From Alnus glutinosa (taxonomy: Eukaryota > Streptophyta > Magnoliopsida > Fagales > Betulaceae): a stretch of 64,000 nt of DNA. The stretch lies in NCBI RefSeq assembly GCF_958979055.1, contig NC_084886.1, positions 7,571,154-7,635,153 of the forward strand, written 5' to 3'. The notes under the pieces are model-generated. The model saw only the letters and a list, made by a program, of their open reading frames with translations, did not search any database and was not told where the DNA came from. The translations under genes were made by a program, and so were the position numbers. Positions 48,154-59,300 of the stretch are shown piece after piece; position 1 is the stretch's first letter; each line of letters starts with the position of its first letter.

Positions 48154-48682
48154 TCATTCTAACATCAAGTAGCTAACTTTAGAACCACTATAACCACTGA
48201 GATAAATTACAAGGCCCAAACTGACTACGACTACTGCTACCCAAAACATCTTTCTATTACTTTGACGCAGACCCAACTCCAACCGAAGTCTAGCATATTG
48301 TTCATTGTATTTTGTTTCAATCAGCTTCTCAAGTCTGTCAATATTGGCCATTGTCATCTTCTCAACTTCCTCAATATCGGCCCGTCTCCCTTCCTCCATG
48401 TCTCTCATATGTTCCTCCAATCTCTTCTCATAAGAAGTCATGTCGTTATCAGCCCACCTAAAAAAATCACAATCCCCAGCTTCCTGTGTGAAAACGAATA
48501 AATGTCATAAACCATTAACAAAAGAATAAGTCACAATTAATTAATTTTAAAATTACCTTATACTTTATACAGCCATACCACTTTCGTCCGGGGTTGTCAC
48601 TAGTCCATGAGTACCTTAGACGTGCACGCACTCCACAGTAACATAACGGATGGGGTCTTGATGCATCACTATTTACCGACAT
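48154..48682 (-). CDS. GRF-type zinc-finger protein with coiled coil and C-terminal membrane segment
   Basis: Two exons (48,682-48,557 and 48,483-48,154) with GT-AG borders give 151 aa. Residues 14-52 form a GRF zinc finger: Cys14, Cys16, Cys38 and Cys47 with SWTSDNPGRKWYGC and CDFFRW. Such domains bind single-stranded nucleic acid in other proteins. Residues about 57-115 are charged and helical (probable coiled coil), and 121-138 (FWVAVVVVSLGLVIYL) a membrane helix. The architecture resembles the plant family typified, as I recall, by At4g04775, whose function is unknown. The gene lies between the arms of the inner Mutator-like element, about 0.8 kb from the right arm and reading away from it. 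It could be a captured host gene or element-borne cargo. An ATG 6 codons upstream (48,700) is possible. Confidence 0.8.
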
Positions 48683-48700
48683 TTTTTCGAGCCTACACAT

Positions 48701-48969
48701 ATGAATATTATTTAAAACCTAAAACTAAATCAGAACCAAGCATATATATCAACATCATCCAACAATCGAAACCAGCAAAATCACTAACACTATGCAACAA
48801 CAAACGAAAGACCGAATTTTTTTCCCCTCAAACCGAATTAGAGACCACCAACAAATTCAAACAATATGATTCAATAATTTAGTTTTAACTTTAAATAATC
48901 CAAATGCATATATATATTTTAATGGAGACTAATTAGGGTCGAAGCTAGGGCCGGCATGATTCCCAGAGA

Positions 48970-49003
<34 letters not shown>

Positions 49004-49470
49004 CAATTTGTTGTCATTATTCCAATGGTCTCCCCCTAAAGAATCCAGCCCACATAACATAGAGAAAATTGTACCTAATTTCATGTAACAAAATTGTGCC
49101 TAGTTCCATGTACATGAGTTTACTTACCTTGGTCGTACAATACCCCAACAAATTCCTCTCTACATAATAGCGCTCCTAGCAACAGAACAGAGTTGATGAT
49201 CCTTGGAAATTAAATGGTACTGTTTGGCATGAGAGAAAATGTATATCAAGAGAAGATAAAAATGGTCAGTGGAGCATTTTATCAAGCACCTTGTGTGCAC
49301 TGGAAAAACAACCCAAAAATCAATCTAATCAAGTGCAAAAGAAATCATTCAAATTTCAATATAAAATACATTGTCATAATGGATTCATAGAATCAATCTA
49401 ATCTTTTTCATTGGTTTTTCACTAATCTTTTTTTTTTTTTGAAGCTTAGTAGAATTCTTTCAATTGTAAT
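48701..49470. other. Interior of the inner element, upstream of the GRF gene
   Basis: AT-rich with a poly(T) run (48,969-48,992). It could hold leader or intron sequence if transcription starts in the right arm. Confidence 0.4.
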
Positions 49471-50298
49471 GTAATGACCACAAAATGGCAGCAAATCACA
49501 TGATCATTGTTGCTGCAATTTCTTGGGGCCAAAAATAAAAAGGTACTTAACCCAAAAATTAAATCCAAACCTTTTAAAAAACAAAAAAAAAAAAATTCTG
49601 TAAATGTTTTACAACACCTGAGCCAAATGGATCCCCAAAAATAAAAAGGTACTTAACCCAACGTGATTACATGAACATGTTTTGATGCAAGAGAATGAGT
49701 GCATTATCATTATTATCATTATTCAACATGGGCCAAACACTTTCAAAATATGGCATCTCAGTCAACAAGTGCTAAGGGATTGGGAATGAGAATTTTCAAT
49801 ATTCATCATAGGGAAGGCAATGATGTTGTTTAAGACAAAATTTCTGCCATCATTGCTCAAATGATGTCGAGCAAAGGCCTTTCTTCCTTCCATTTTACAA
49901 ACAAACAAATATACTAGCCAGTAAATTAGTCCAAATCCACGAAAATCTATATCTCACTTGCACTCGGTATTATTTTTATGTCATATTATAACACACAAAA
50001 AAAAAAAAAAAAAAACAATGAGACTTACAACAGGAACACGGCGAGACAGAGGGAGGGGGTTGCTCCAAAGAGAGAGAGATCCTTTTTTATGGGCGTCGCC
50101 GGAGACAGATCCGGCCGCCAAATCTGCCGGAGTGGGGACGCCGAACGACGGAGGACGCCTACCGCCAAGAGAGAAGCCGGCGACGTCACTGACCGGAGAG
50201 CAGATCTGTACGGAGAGAGGGAGAGAGAGAGCGAGCGGAAGCACCGGACAACGGACGACGGAGAAGGGCACCGGACGACGGAACCGCCGGACGACGAA

Positions 50299-50425
50299 GC
50301 CGGCGACGTCACTGACCGGAGAGCAGATATATGCCGGGGAGAGGGAGAGAGCCGGCGACGTCACTGACCGGAGAGCAGATATATGCCGGAGAGAGGGAGA
50401 GAGCCGGCGACGTCACTGACCGGAG
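50299..50425. repeat. 52-bp tandem repeats with TGACGTC, right arm
   Basis: An inverted copy of the left-arm array. Three CCGGCGACGTCACTGACCGG blocks, 52 bp apart. Confidence 0.8.
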
Positions 50426-50689
50426 GCGGACGACGGACGACGCTCCACGGAGAAAAATCAGATCTTCACGGGCAGAGAGATTTCAGAGAGAGAGAGAGAG
50501 GTTTCAGAGAGAGAGAGATGTCTTCGTGGGAAATTTGAAATTTGAGGATTTTCAGTGGCTAGATCATTTCTAGCAGAGCGTGAACGAAAGTACAAAAAAA
50601 ACAATAAAATATGAATGCCACGTAGGCGTGTTGTGAAAGTGTTGTGGAAGAGTAGTGTGTAGATCATTTCTCTACCAACCAATACCCCT

Positions 50690-51078
50690 AAAAGAAGACG
50701 TGAACACAAGACGTGAACAGAAAGTTTAAAGAGGAAGTCGCACGTTTGGGTTTTTTGGTCAGATGGGTTTAACCCCGTCGGAGAATCGGTCGCACCCAGG
50801 TGGAAGCTGACCTCGGGCCGCCCGCACGCGTCGGTTGCCGAACCAGCGCCTGAGCATGGGGAGCACGGAGAGTCCTCCGGGCACCTGGGCTTCCACTGCC
50901 GGAGAATCTGTCGCCGAACCACATCAGCCCACGCCACACCCAGGTGGAAGCCGACCTCGGGCCGCCGGGGACCCCTGGGCTGCGCCGTCCGGTAGGTCCG
51001 AACCACGTCCTTCGAATCCGGGAGGGTTTCTGCGGGCGGCGGTGAGGGGATCTCATTGAGATCGATTCCGAGCCCCAC
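50690..51078 (-). other. GC-rich possible captured gene fragment with an EAR-like DLNEIP motif
   Basis: The minus-strand frame starts MGLGIDLNEIPSPPPAE. DLNEIP fits the DLNxxP form of the plant EAR repression motif. The G+C content is far above the surroundings, and CCCAGGTGGAAGC plus GACCTCGGGCCGCC is repeated twice (about 50,795 and 50,938), giving FHLG twice in the frame. The frame runs on into the arm of the inner element, so its C-terminal part is accidental. It is probably the 5' exon of a host gene carried by the outer Mutator-like element. The source gene was not recognised. Confidence 0.45.
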
Positions 51079-52074
51079 GGGCTTTGGGTTCGGGTTCGGG
51101 TTCTCCTTGGGTTCTTCGCTTGAATCAGTGAGTTCTATTAACCGAGTCTCTGTTCCAAGTTTTTCTGGATTTTGAATATGTACATCCCCTTTTGAAGTTT
51201 AAATCTCTGTGCTCTTTTTTTTTCTTTTTTTTTTTCTGGATTTTGAAAAATAAAATTAGAAAATTTCAACCCGAAAGATGTGTTGAATTTTACTTCATGT
51301 GACAGACTTTCTCAGATCTGTTTGGGTGTGTTCCTGGATAACTTGGAGGTAGAATTTTGTCTTACAGTAAGATTTACACTAGCTACGTGACTTTATTATT
51401 CTTTTATGGAACATGCGTTTCTGTTGGGTGTGAAAGCTAAATCAGGTAGTAATTTTCATAGTTCGTTCATTTGTGCCGATATGTTAAGTGATATAATTTT
51501 ACCACTAAAAATTCTGCCAGAAACGCTGATTTTTTCATTACTACCAAGTCAATGGACAATTTCTTTTTGTTTGGGCAGGCCTGCTTGTGATGTGGCTATA
51601 TAAAGTCTAGGATGGATTTCTGTTGAACCAGTGAGCAAATCAATCAAAATATCTGATCCAAATTTAGAGGAAACAAACACAGAACTGCAGTTAACTGTCC
51701 ATGTTCCCAATGCCCATGGCCAAAGTTGGAGCAGAGTGGTATCAAGAGTTGATAGAGAAGGAAGAAGAAGCAAGACCAAAGTGCTACTTTTGATGCTAGT
51801 GGATCCATGATCAATATATATGTAATCAATTTGCTTATTGTAAGAATATTGTACTTCTTTTTTGGGGTTGAATGTAAAAGGATAGTGTATTATTTTTTTT
51901 CAATATAGAATGTGAATGGTTGGAATGATTCATACTAGTTGCTTTGTTCTTCTTTTCTGTTCTAGCTTGTTTTGTTTTGGGCAGTTTGAAGAGGACTGTG
52001 TTTTGTCCTGAAGCAAGGGATGTAAACCAGACCATTGTGATGAACAAAATCGACAAAAGCATTGTATGAGGCAT
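51079..52074. other. Outer element interior: no gene recognised
   Basis: Ordinary AT-rich sequence. A short open piece around 51,680-51,810 (LQLTVHVPNAHGQSWSRVV) might be an exon of captured sequence but has no recognisable family. Confidence 0.35.
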
Positions 52075-53181
52075 TTTTTTTTTTTTTTGATAAAGAGAAT
52101 TTCATTAATCAGCAATCAAGTATAGGGGAAAACATTTTTGATAGAACATTCCGAATCAGGGGAGGACAAACCCCCACCCAGACACCTTCTAAAAACTGGG
52201 ATCAAGCTAAATTAGCCAGGCTAACAGCAGCGTCATTTGTTTGTTTGCTAACAAAATGAAAATCAACTTCAGGCAGACTTTGGATCCTAAGATTGGCATC
52301 CTCAATCAAATGCCCATAACTACAATCACTTGTCCCGCCCCTCATCAAAGCATTTATCACCTCCCTCCTATCACCCTCCAAGTGCACGTGGGATGCACCC
52401 AACTCCCCACCCATCTTAACCGCCAACCAAGCCCCTAAAGCAGAGGCCAGAGAAGGGTTCAACAGGGAGGGAAAATACTTAGTTTGAGCTGCAACAAACT
52501 CACCTCTGTCGTTCCTGGAAAGCACCCCGATACCTGTTATATTAACAAAACGGTTGGCAACAACAGCCCAATTAATTTTGATGGCTCCAGGAAGGGGGGG
52601 CTGCCAGGAGATAGACTGACCAGGGGGAGGAGCCAGAGACCTGTCAGCTAAGGAGACAGCAGAGGAGAACTCCCTCACCATTCTTTGGGCATCAAGGACA
52701 ATCCTCTCAGGGGGGGAGAACGCCTTCTCAAACACGAAAGCGTTCCTTCTCAACCATATCAGTCGGAGCACCACCAAAGCCAAAAGCAACTCCTCTCCAT
52801 CAAGTTTACCCATCAAAAATTGGATCAGACCCTTACCATCCACTTGCTCGACAGTCATCTTCTGAATTTTCTTACCACAACCTTGCCAAACTGCCATTGC
52901 TGATTTGCACTTCCATAGAATGTGAATAGCATCCTCCGGATCTTGGGTACATATGGGACAAGTCGGAACAGGAATTACCTTCTTGTTGAAAAGGTTCAGT
53001 TTTGTTGGGAGGAGGTTATTTCCCACTTTCCACAAAATTTTTTTTATCACCCCCGGAGCTTCCACTCTCCACAACTTTTGCCAAAAAATCACCTCCTCGC
53101 CCGCACCCGAGCTCTCTCCCCTGGATTGATTTTTCCGAAGCTGCTCCAATAAATAGGCACTTTTAACCGAGAACTGGCCAT
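52075..53181 (-). mobile_element. 5'-truncated L1 LINE with 13-bp target duplication
   Basis: TTGTATGAGGCAT flanks it (52,062-52,074 and 53,182-53,194), and the tail appears as poly(T) on the plus strand (about 52,075-52,088). The single open frame (ending 52,202) encodes the ORF2 C-terminus: a zinc-binding region with CPICTQDPEDAIHILWKC and WLRRNAFVFE, then an RNase-H-like domain (GIGVLSRNDRGEFVAAQ, LEGDRREVINAL). The first RNase H Asp, usual in L1 (NWD or VDG), is absent (INWAVV). The upstream start in the flanking DNA (53,341) is fortuitous. Confidence 0.88.
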
Positions 53182-53194
53182 TTGTATGAGGCAT

Positions 53195-53898
53195 TTTCAG
53201 ATTGTAGAAGGACCACAAATTCCAAAACAATGGTTTGAGTTTGTTTCCTAAGCTACTAAAAACAAAAAGACAGAGAGTGAAAAAGTGTGAAAAAGTCCTC
53301 TGTGAAAAAAATATATATATATATACACGAAAATGGTCCACAATGTCAAACCATCGGTGGACAAATCTTCAAGTTTGGGATTCCTTTCCCTGAGCTACCA
53401 AAAACAAAAAGACAAAAAAGTGAAAAAGTCCTCTATGTGAAAGGTCTTCACCGTGAAAAAATATGTATATGTATATATATAAGAGAAAAGGATATGAAAT
53501 TAGGAGAGTACTTACATAGAAATATTTTTTGCTTGAGGAAGAACTGAAGAACCGAAGATGCTCCTACAAATTCTGAGGTTTGGATTCTTTGAAGAATCGA
53601 AGCAGATTTTTTTGTCACCTTCACGTGCTTGAGTAAGAGGTGGTTTCTGCAACAAAAGCTACTCTATTTTCTCAAGTTTGCTTGAGGAAGGTAGAAGAAG
53701 GACGTACACATCTGAAGGTAGAAGAAGGATATACAGTCTTTCTTTCTTTTCCCTTTATGTTTTGTTTTTTTATTTTTATTTTTTTCTGTTTTGGAGGGAA
53801 AAAGCTTGAGGAAGGACGTACATCCTTTCTTTCTTTTCCCTTTATTTTTTTTTTTCATCCATTTTGGAAGGAAGCAAACTTTTATTGGGAAGCTCCTG
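53195..53898. other. Outer element, right interior: no gene recognised
   Basis: Contains an internal direct repeat (TAGAAGAAGGA near 53,694 and 53,719, and GAGGAAGGACGTACA-like text near 53,690 and 53,808). T-rich. Confidence 0.4.
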
Positions 53899-54000
53899 CA
53901 AAGTTACTGCCCAATTTTCATCCATTAGATCAGATGAAGGGCCAAGATTAAAGAATTTGAGATTTTCAAATTCTTTTAGAATTTGAGGGGATCTCAATCC

Positions 54001-54009
54001 GCCTTCTAC
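54001..54009. repeat. Right target duplication of the outer Mutator-like element
   Basis: GCCTTCTAC, matching 43,877-43,885. Confidence 0.85.
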
Positions 54010-54189
54010 ACCTTCGGGTAACAACTATTAAGCTTTTTTATTTTATTTTTATAAATAAAAATTTTAAAATTGCTTTCAAATTTGGTATGGCTACTCTCAC
54101 ATTGTAGTCCTCAAACGTGGCATCGTTTTATTGATTTGATGTGTAAAAATGAATTGTTTTTTTATTAAAATGAAATGAAAATGCTTTTT

Positions 54190-54400
54190 TTCTTTTTCTT
54201 TTTTTTTAACAACAACACGAACGTTCGTTGCAAAGAAAGAAATACAAAAGGTGAAATCATTGTCCGAAGGCTACATCAATGCCTGCAAGCCAATTTTGGG
54301 AATAGAGATGAAAAATCTCTACCCCTAAGTCAGGAAATATTCTGACTCAAAGCAGTTATCAAAAGATAAACAGTGAGACAACCAATGATTACAAGCCAAA
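54190..54400 (-). mobile_element. L1-like 3' end, reversed
   Basis: On the minus strand the text ends TTGCAACGAACGTTCGTG, then TTGTTGTTAAAAAAAAA, an A-tailed 3' end typical of plant L1. Short, non-coding, 5' truncated. Confidence 0.5.
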
Positions 54401-54521
54401 ACTCAATTTTATTTATTTAGATTAGAAAATAAATCTTGATTTGACAACTGCCAAATTACATAGGGATTTGGGCCTTATTTTATTTTATAAATATTAAACT
54501 TTGTTTGTTAGTGTGTTTCGA

Positions 54522-54525
<4 letters not shown>

Positions 54526-54560
<35 letters not shown>
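54526..54560. repeat. Poly(T) tract
   Basis: 35 uninterrupted T. Confidence 0.95.
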
Positions 54561-54562
<2 letters not shown>

Positions 54563-54650
54563 TATTATTAAAAAAAAAGATATTTTAATGGAACATAAAG
54601 TTTAAAACTGCTTTTAATGTTTTTAAAAATGTTTTGTGCAACTTAATTGT

Positions 54651-55335
54651 TAGGCTTAAATATATATTTAGTATTTGTAGTTTCAAAATTTTATTTTTTA
54701 GTATTTTAGTTTCATTTCGTTTCACATATGATACTTAGATTTTAGAAAAATACTGACTTGGTATTTCCGTCTATTTTTTATTCCAAATTTTAACGTCATA
54801 TCACATATCAACCTCTAAGAGTTGAAACGTAGAACAATATAAAAATAAAAATAAAAATAAAAAATAAAAAATAAAAAATGTATATAAAAAAAAAAAACTT
54901 TAAAAATTAATTAAAAAATTTAAAATAATAAAACTTAAAAAAAATAAAGAAAAAATAAGAAGGATGGCTCAGTCACCTCTTGATCAGTCTGGGGTGGCTG
55001 AACCACCCCGGAGTGGTTCGGCCACCCTCAAGGACCAAAACCTCATTCTTCATTTTTTTTTTCTTTGGCCATGGGTGGCCAAACCACCCCCATGGAGTGG
55101 TTCTGTCACTCCAGACCGGTTAAGAGGGTGGTTTAGCCACCCCTCTTTTTTCTTTTTCTTTTTTGTTTTGTGCCTTGACACGTGGTAGGACGTTAAAATT
55201 TGGACGAAAAAATAGACAGGAGTACCAAGTCAGTATTTTTCCAAAATCCAGGTACCATATGCGAAGCAAAATAAAACTGAGATACCAAAAAATAAAATTT
55301 TTAAACTACATATACCAAATATGTATTTAACCCTA
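54651..55335. mobile_element. Mutator-like MITE with about 150-bp inverted ends
   Basis: The left end TAGGCTTAAATATATATTTA and the right end, reversed, TAGGGTTAAATACATATTTG continue as inverted repeats through ATACTGACTTGGTA and CGTC for about 150 bp. The centre has GGGTGGCTGAACCACCCC-type hairpins. It is 685 bp long. Only ATTGT is shared by the immediate flanks, so the target duplication is unclear. It lies between TRAX and GEK1. Confidence 0.7.
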
Positions 55336-55389
55336 ATTGTTAATAAAAAAAATTAAAAAAAGAAAAAAGAAAAAAGTCTCTAGTTCTTG

Positions 55390-55940
55390 CAAATTATATT
55401 AAAAAAGTTTCTTTGGATGCTTGGAGCATTTTTCAGCTTAGAAAGGCTCCTCATCTCCTATTTTGAAAGTCTTGATCCGGCATGTGGCTGCTCCATTAAG
55501 GTTAATTTTGATGGTGCAAGTAGAGATTCCTTCATTGCAAATTGTTAAGATTGTGAAGGTCATCTCTCAAATTAGTCAATCTTATGAACCTTTTTTTGGG
55601 GAGGCACAAGCTCCCTCTCTTGCCATCTCCTTGGTTACCTCTGTGAAGCTCCTAGTCTTCACATTGGAAGGCGACTCCCAAGTTGTGGTCATGGCACTGC
55701 AAATCCCCACCATAGTCCAGGACTGAACTTTTGCTGATGTAATCACAGCCTCTATTGCTGCCATCCCCCCTCTTCTTCTTGGAAGGCAAAGATAATTTTG
55801 GCTGCATTCTCACACTTTTCCCTCATTCTCCATCATTCCCCTTTTGCAGTAGGAAAGATCCCTTTTATGTTTAATGTTTTCCTTTTTCCTTTTCCTGAAT
55901 TGAATGTACTTAAAAAAATAAAAAAAAAAATAAAAAAAAT
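55390..55940 (+). mobile_element. L1 LINE 3' fragment (RNase H remnant) upstream of GEK1
   Basis: Frames interrupted by stops and shifts contain VNFDGASRDS and LVFTLEGDSQVVVMALQ, the L1-type RNase-H-like domain, followed by AAIPPLL and a terminal A-rich tail (about 55,910-55,940). It ends about 430 bp before the GEK1 start codon. Confidence 0.65.
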
Positions 55941-56369
55941 TGGTTGTTTATTAATATCTTTGTTTAAAAAAAGAGAATAGAAAAATCAGAAAACAAAACT
56001 TAACAAAATGAGAGCGTATTCTCTCTCGAAAAATGAAATACATATATTTTCTACACATTTAAATATAATTAAGTTTTAAATCTACAATTAAATTTATGGA
56101 TCTAAATTCATAAATTTAATATTAAATTTAAAAATAAGATGTATAAAAAATATATTTATATCATTTTTGGAGAAAGCATTTTCAAGTCCCACTTTCAACA
56201 CGCTTTCTTGACCACCTTAAACTGTTCCATCTTTTGTTCCAATGGGCAGGACAGTGCAGCCACCTAAATAGCCAACCTCTTCAGACTTCCAAAGAGTACA
56301 GTGCCGAACGAAGACAACTGGAAAAAAAGAAAGAAAAAAAAAGAAGCACATTTCGGGGAGAGAGAAGAG

Positions 56370-59300
56370 ATGGTGAAGCTGGTGGTGGCGACGACGACGG
56401 ACCCCGCGTCCATAAACCCGGCCAACGCGCTTTTAGCCATGCCCGGCTGGCACACAGGTCCTTTCTTCCAGGTTCAGTTCCAACCCATATTCCACCAAGC
56501 CCTTGAATTTCCCTTTTCATTGATTGCACATTCGAAATTCTGTTTCTTAAGAGATTGTTGGTGATTACTAGGAGGATATGAAGAGCTTCGCTAACGAAGG
56601 GGTGAGGCTAGTGCTCCACGACAAGAGCATAATCGAGGAGGACCACTTGGACCAGCGCTGGGAGGAAGCCACCGGCGAGCCCGTCGACGAGGTCATCTTC
56701 CTCAGCAAACATACCGCCGTTTCCAACCGCCCCGCCCTCACCGTTCACCCTATCGGTGAAATCTCCATTTCCCTGTTGCTTACTCTTACATTTTCTGATT
56801 CCCAGTATGTTTATTCTTGAAAAGATGGTTACTTTTTCGATCCCCTCGAGTGGCGCAGGGGTACCTCACTTGAGGGAAGGAGAAATTCCGCCACAGGGTG
56901 GGAAGCCTGGATGGGCGGCGCCACCCAGTCCTCGCATCGGTCCCTGGCTGAGGCTGTTGAAGAATATTGCTCATTCTCATAATTTGGTTCCTGAGTTTGA
57001 GGTATCTTTTCTCTTGCTCAGCTCATTCTAATATATGAGTGTTCTTTTTGAAATTTGTGTTACCCAATATGCAGATTACTTTGGAGGGTACTCATCATGG
57101 ACCGGTGACTAATAAGCCAACTATGTTTATAGAGATTGGTGAGTCTTCTCAGTTTCTATACTTCTTTTCCGGTTTGTCTTGTTCTCTAGTGAATTTCATG
57201 GCTCACGAGTGTTTTCAAGTAATTGATAAATGGTTTGTTGTTACTCTTGTTGTGTTGTTCTTAAATTGCCTTCATTTACAGAATTCTGTGCAAGAGTAAT
57301 AGATTAGTTGTGTGGCAAAACAATTCGATGGATTTTAAATATTTTCCTTGGTTTAACTCTTCATAAACAATAGTTGTGGTGGTACGATAAGACTAAAAAA
57401 AAATGTAAAGGTGCCAACTAGCATATATTGGAGGGTAAGAATTTATTTATTTATTTTTTCCCCTTCTTCTTAGGTGAATTTGTCTAGAATTCAATAATTC
57501 CTGCAAGTGTGTCCATTGGACTTCTTACGTTATGATCATAGCAATTTCATCTAACTTTCCCTCTTCTTGCCCTCAATCAATGTTGTCTAATTTCTCACAG
57601 TTGCATTATTTTTTCATCTTTGTTTCTCTTGCCAAACATCCTCATTTTTTTTTTTGGTCGAAGTATTTGATAAGTATCAGTCAGTGGCATGACTGTCCAG
57701 AATCCAAATTTCAGCCAGCCTACCTTCAGTTCTAGTGTAGCATTCTTTCCAACCCTTATACCTCATGGCTGATTGATTTCAGATGATAATACTTGGTGGT
57801 GCCTACCTTAAGTCTAATTAGCATTCTTTTCAACCCTCATATCTCATGGATGATCTATTTTAGATGATATAACTTGGTGGCCCATCCTCTTATCTCTTGT
57901 TCCTTGGACAGGTTTTGTACTAAGTCATGGTTTTGCTTCTTTTAAGAGCTTTTAGTGTCAAATGACCTTTCTATAGCTTGACTTAGTATTTACACCTTCA
58001 CCACTTCTGTCAGTGAAAACTATTTCACTTTTATGTTACATCACAACCAAAGAGCAAAAAACACCCTCTAAAAAGTTTTGTCAAACGAACTCATTATTTT
58101 GGTCAACTGAAAATTACACCCGAAGTGGTGGAATATGCACAAGTCATTTTCCGGAAAACAATCCTCTCTTCTCTCTATTTCTCCCATCTTTTTCTCTCCT
58201 CTCTCAGGATACTCCCTCCTCGATTCTCTGTGCCACCACCCCTTCCACTTTCTCAATCCTCCATATTGCCTCTTTCCCCTCCTTCATTCCTTTGCATCCA
58301 CCGTCTCTGACATCTTGTCCACTTTCCCTGAATTAGATCCATCGTCCCTAGCTCCAGATCTACCGCCTTAGCTTGACGGGCTTTAGTGTTGTTTGTTAAT
58401 GGATGTTTTCCATTGAAATTTGTTTTGCACATTGAAAATTCATTTTTAAGGTTTCCACCAAATAAAAATAAATAAATAAATGCATTTTTTGTTCCTGTGA
58501 TTTGAGATTTTGACAAATAGTTCCCAATGTTTTAAAAAGTGATTATTCACTTCTTAGGGTAAGCAAAACAAACAAATTGGTCCCTACTGTTAGAAAAGTT
58601 GATAAAAACCCATTAATATGCCACATCATTAGCAATCATAGTGTGACACGTGTCACTTATAATAAAAAAAATATATTATAAGAAAATATTAGAAAATCAA
58701 ATATAAAATAACTATAAAATATAGAAAATCAAACACAAGGGGTGGTTGCCGGTCAGGCCACCCTCTTTTGGTCGGTCCTGAGGCCAATCCTCGAAATGCA
58801 GCAGAGATAGAATCCCCGTCGTTTCTGCTCTCTATCCCTCTCTCTCTCTCTCTAGAAACTTTGTGTAAATTGAGCTTGTGACCTGCGGATCTTCGTTATT
58901 ACTATAAGCCAATTATGTTCTTTCTCTGTGATCTAATCCTATCTCTGTTGCATTTTGGCTTTGTTTAACTCCTCAAATTCAAAATTCTCGGAATTGGGTA
59001 CTTTCGAGCTTTAGTTTCATCTTTCACAATGTGCAATGTACGATCTCAATTTTAATTGCTTACAAGATCTGCAACGTCTTAAGAATTGATTCAAGTTAAT
59101 GCAGCATAATTTGTGTTGCTCATGAATTCTTTTTTGTTTTAAACAATTAGGGCTTGCTGGTCCGACCAAAAAGGGGTGGCCCAACCACCCCCTGTGTTTA
59201 TCATTTATTATTATTATTATTATTTTTATTATTATTATATATATATATATATATTTTTTAATATTTTTTTATTGTAAGTGACACGTGTCGCACTATAATT

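Larger units (their letters stand above)
44072..50672. mobile_element. Inner Mutator-like element with about 1.2-kb terminal inverted repeats
   Basis: The left arm (44,072-45,269) and right arm (49,471-50,672) are inverted copies that look almost identical over their whole length, starting GAGAAATGATCT. The 9-bp duplication TACCAACCA flanks it (44,063-44,071 and 50,673-50,681). Total 6.6 kb. Between the arms lie receptor-kinase exon pieces (45,267-47,030) and a GRF-zinc-finger gene (48,154-48,682). No MURA-type transposase frame is present. Each arm has a GC-rich, leader-like segment ending in a GTAAGT donor that points inward (44,714-44,719, mirrored at 50,023-50,028), so the arms may act as promoters. 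The similarity of the arms argues for recent insertion. Confidence 0.9.
43886..54000. mobile_element. Outer Mutator-like element (Pack-MULE type) upstream of TRAX
   Basis: Terminal inverted repeats of about 102 bp (43,886-43,988 and 53,899-54,000) start GGATTGAGATCCCCTCAAAT and are nearly identical. The 9-bp duplication GCCTTCTAC flanks the element, and both features are diagnostic of Mutator. It contains a complete second Mutator-like element (44,072-50,672), an L1 (52,075-53,181) and a GC-rich possible captured gene fragment (50,690-51,078). Without the nested pieces the element is about 2.4 kb. I found no transposase, so it is non-autonomous. It inserted 38 bp upstream of the TRAX start codon. 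Confidence 0.85.

Noticed and set aside
49958-50573. Frames of 80-153 codons in the right arm of the inner element
   Set aside because: They arise from the 52-bp repeats and GC-rich leader. The same frames appear mirrored in the left arm. At most they are a leader peptide.
50458-51078. A 206-codon minus-strand frame as one gene
   Set aside because: It crosses the border of the inner Mutator-like element and its target duplication, so only the first part can be ancestral coding sequence.
53182-53341. N-terminal 53 codons of the L1 frame
   Set aside because: They lie outside the element border marked by the target duplication, so the fusion is accidental.
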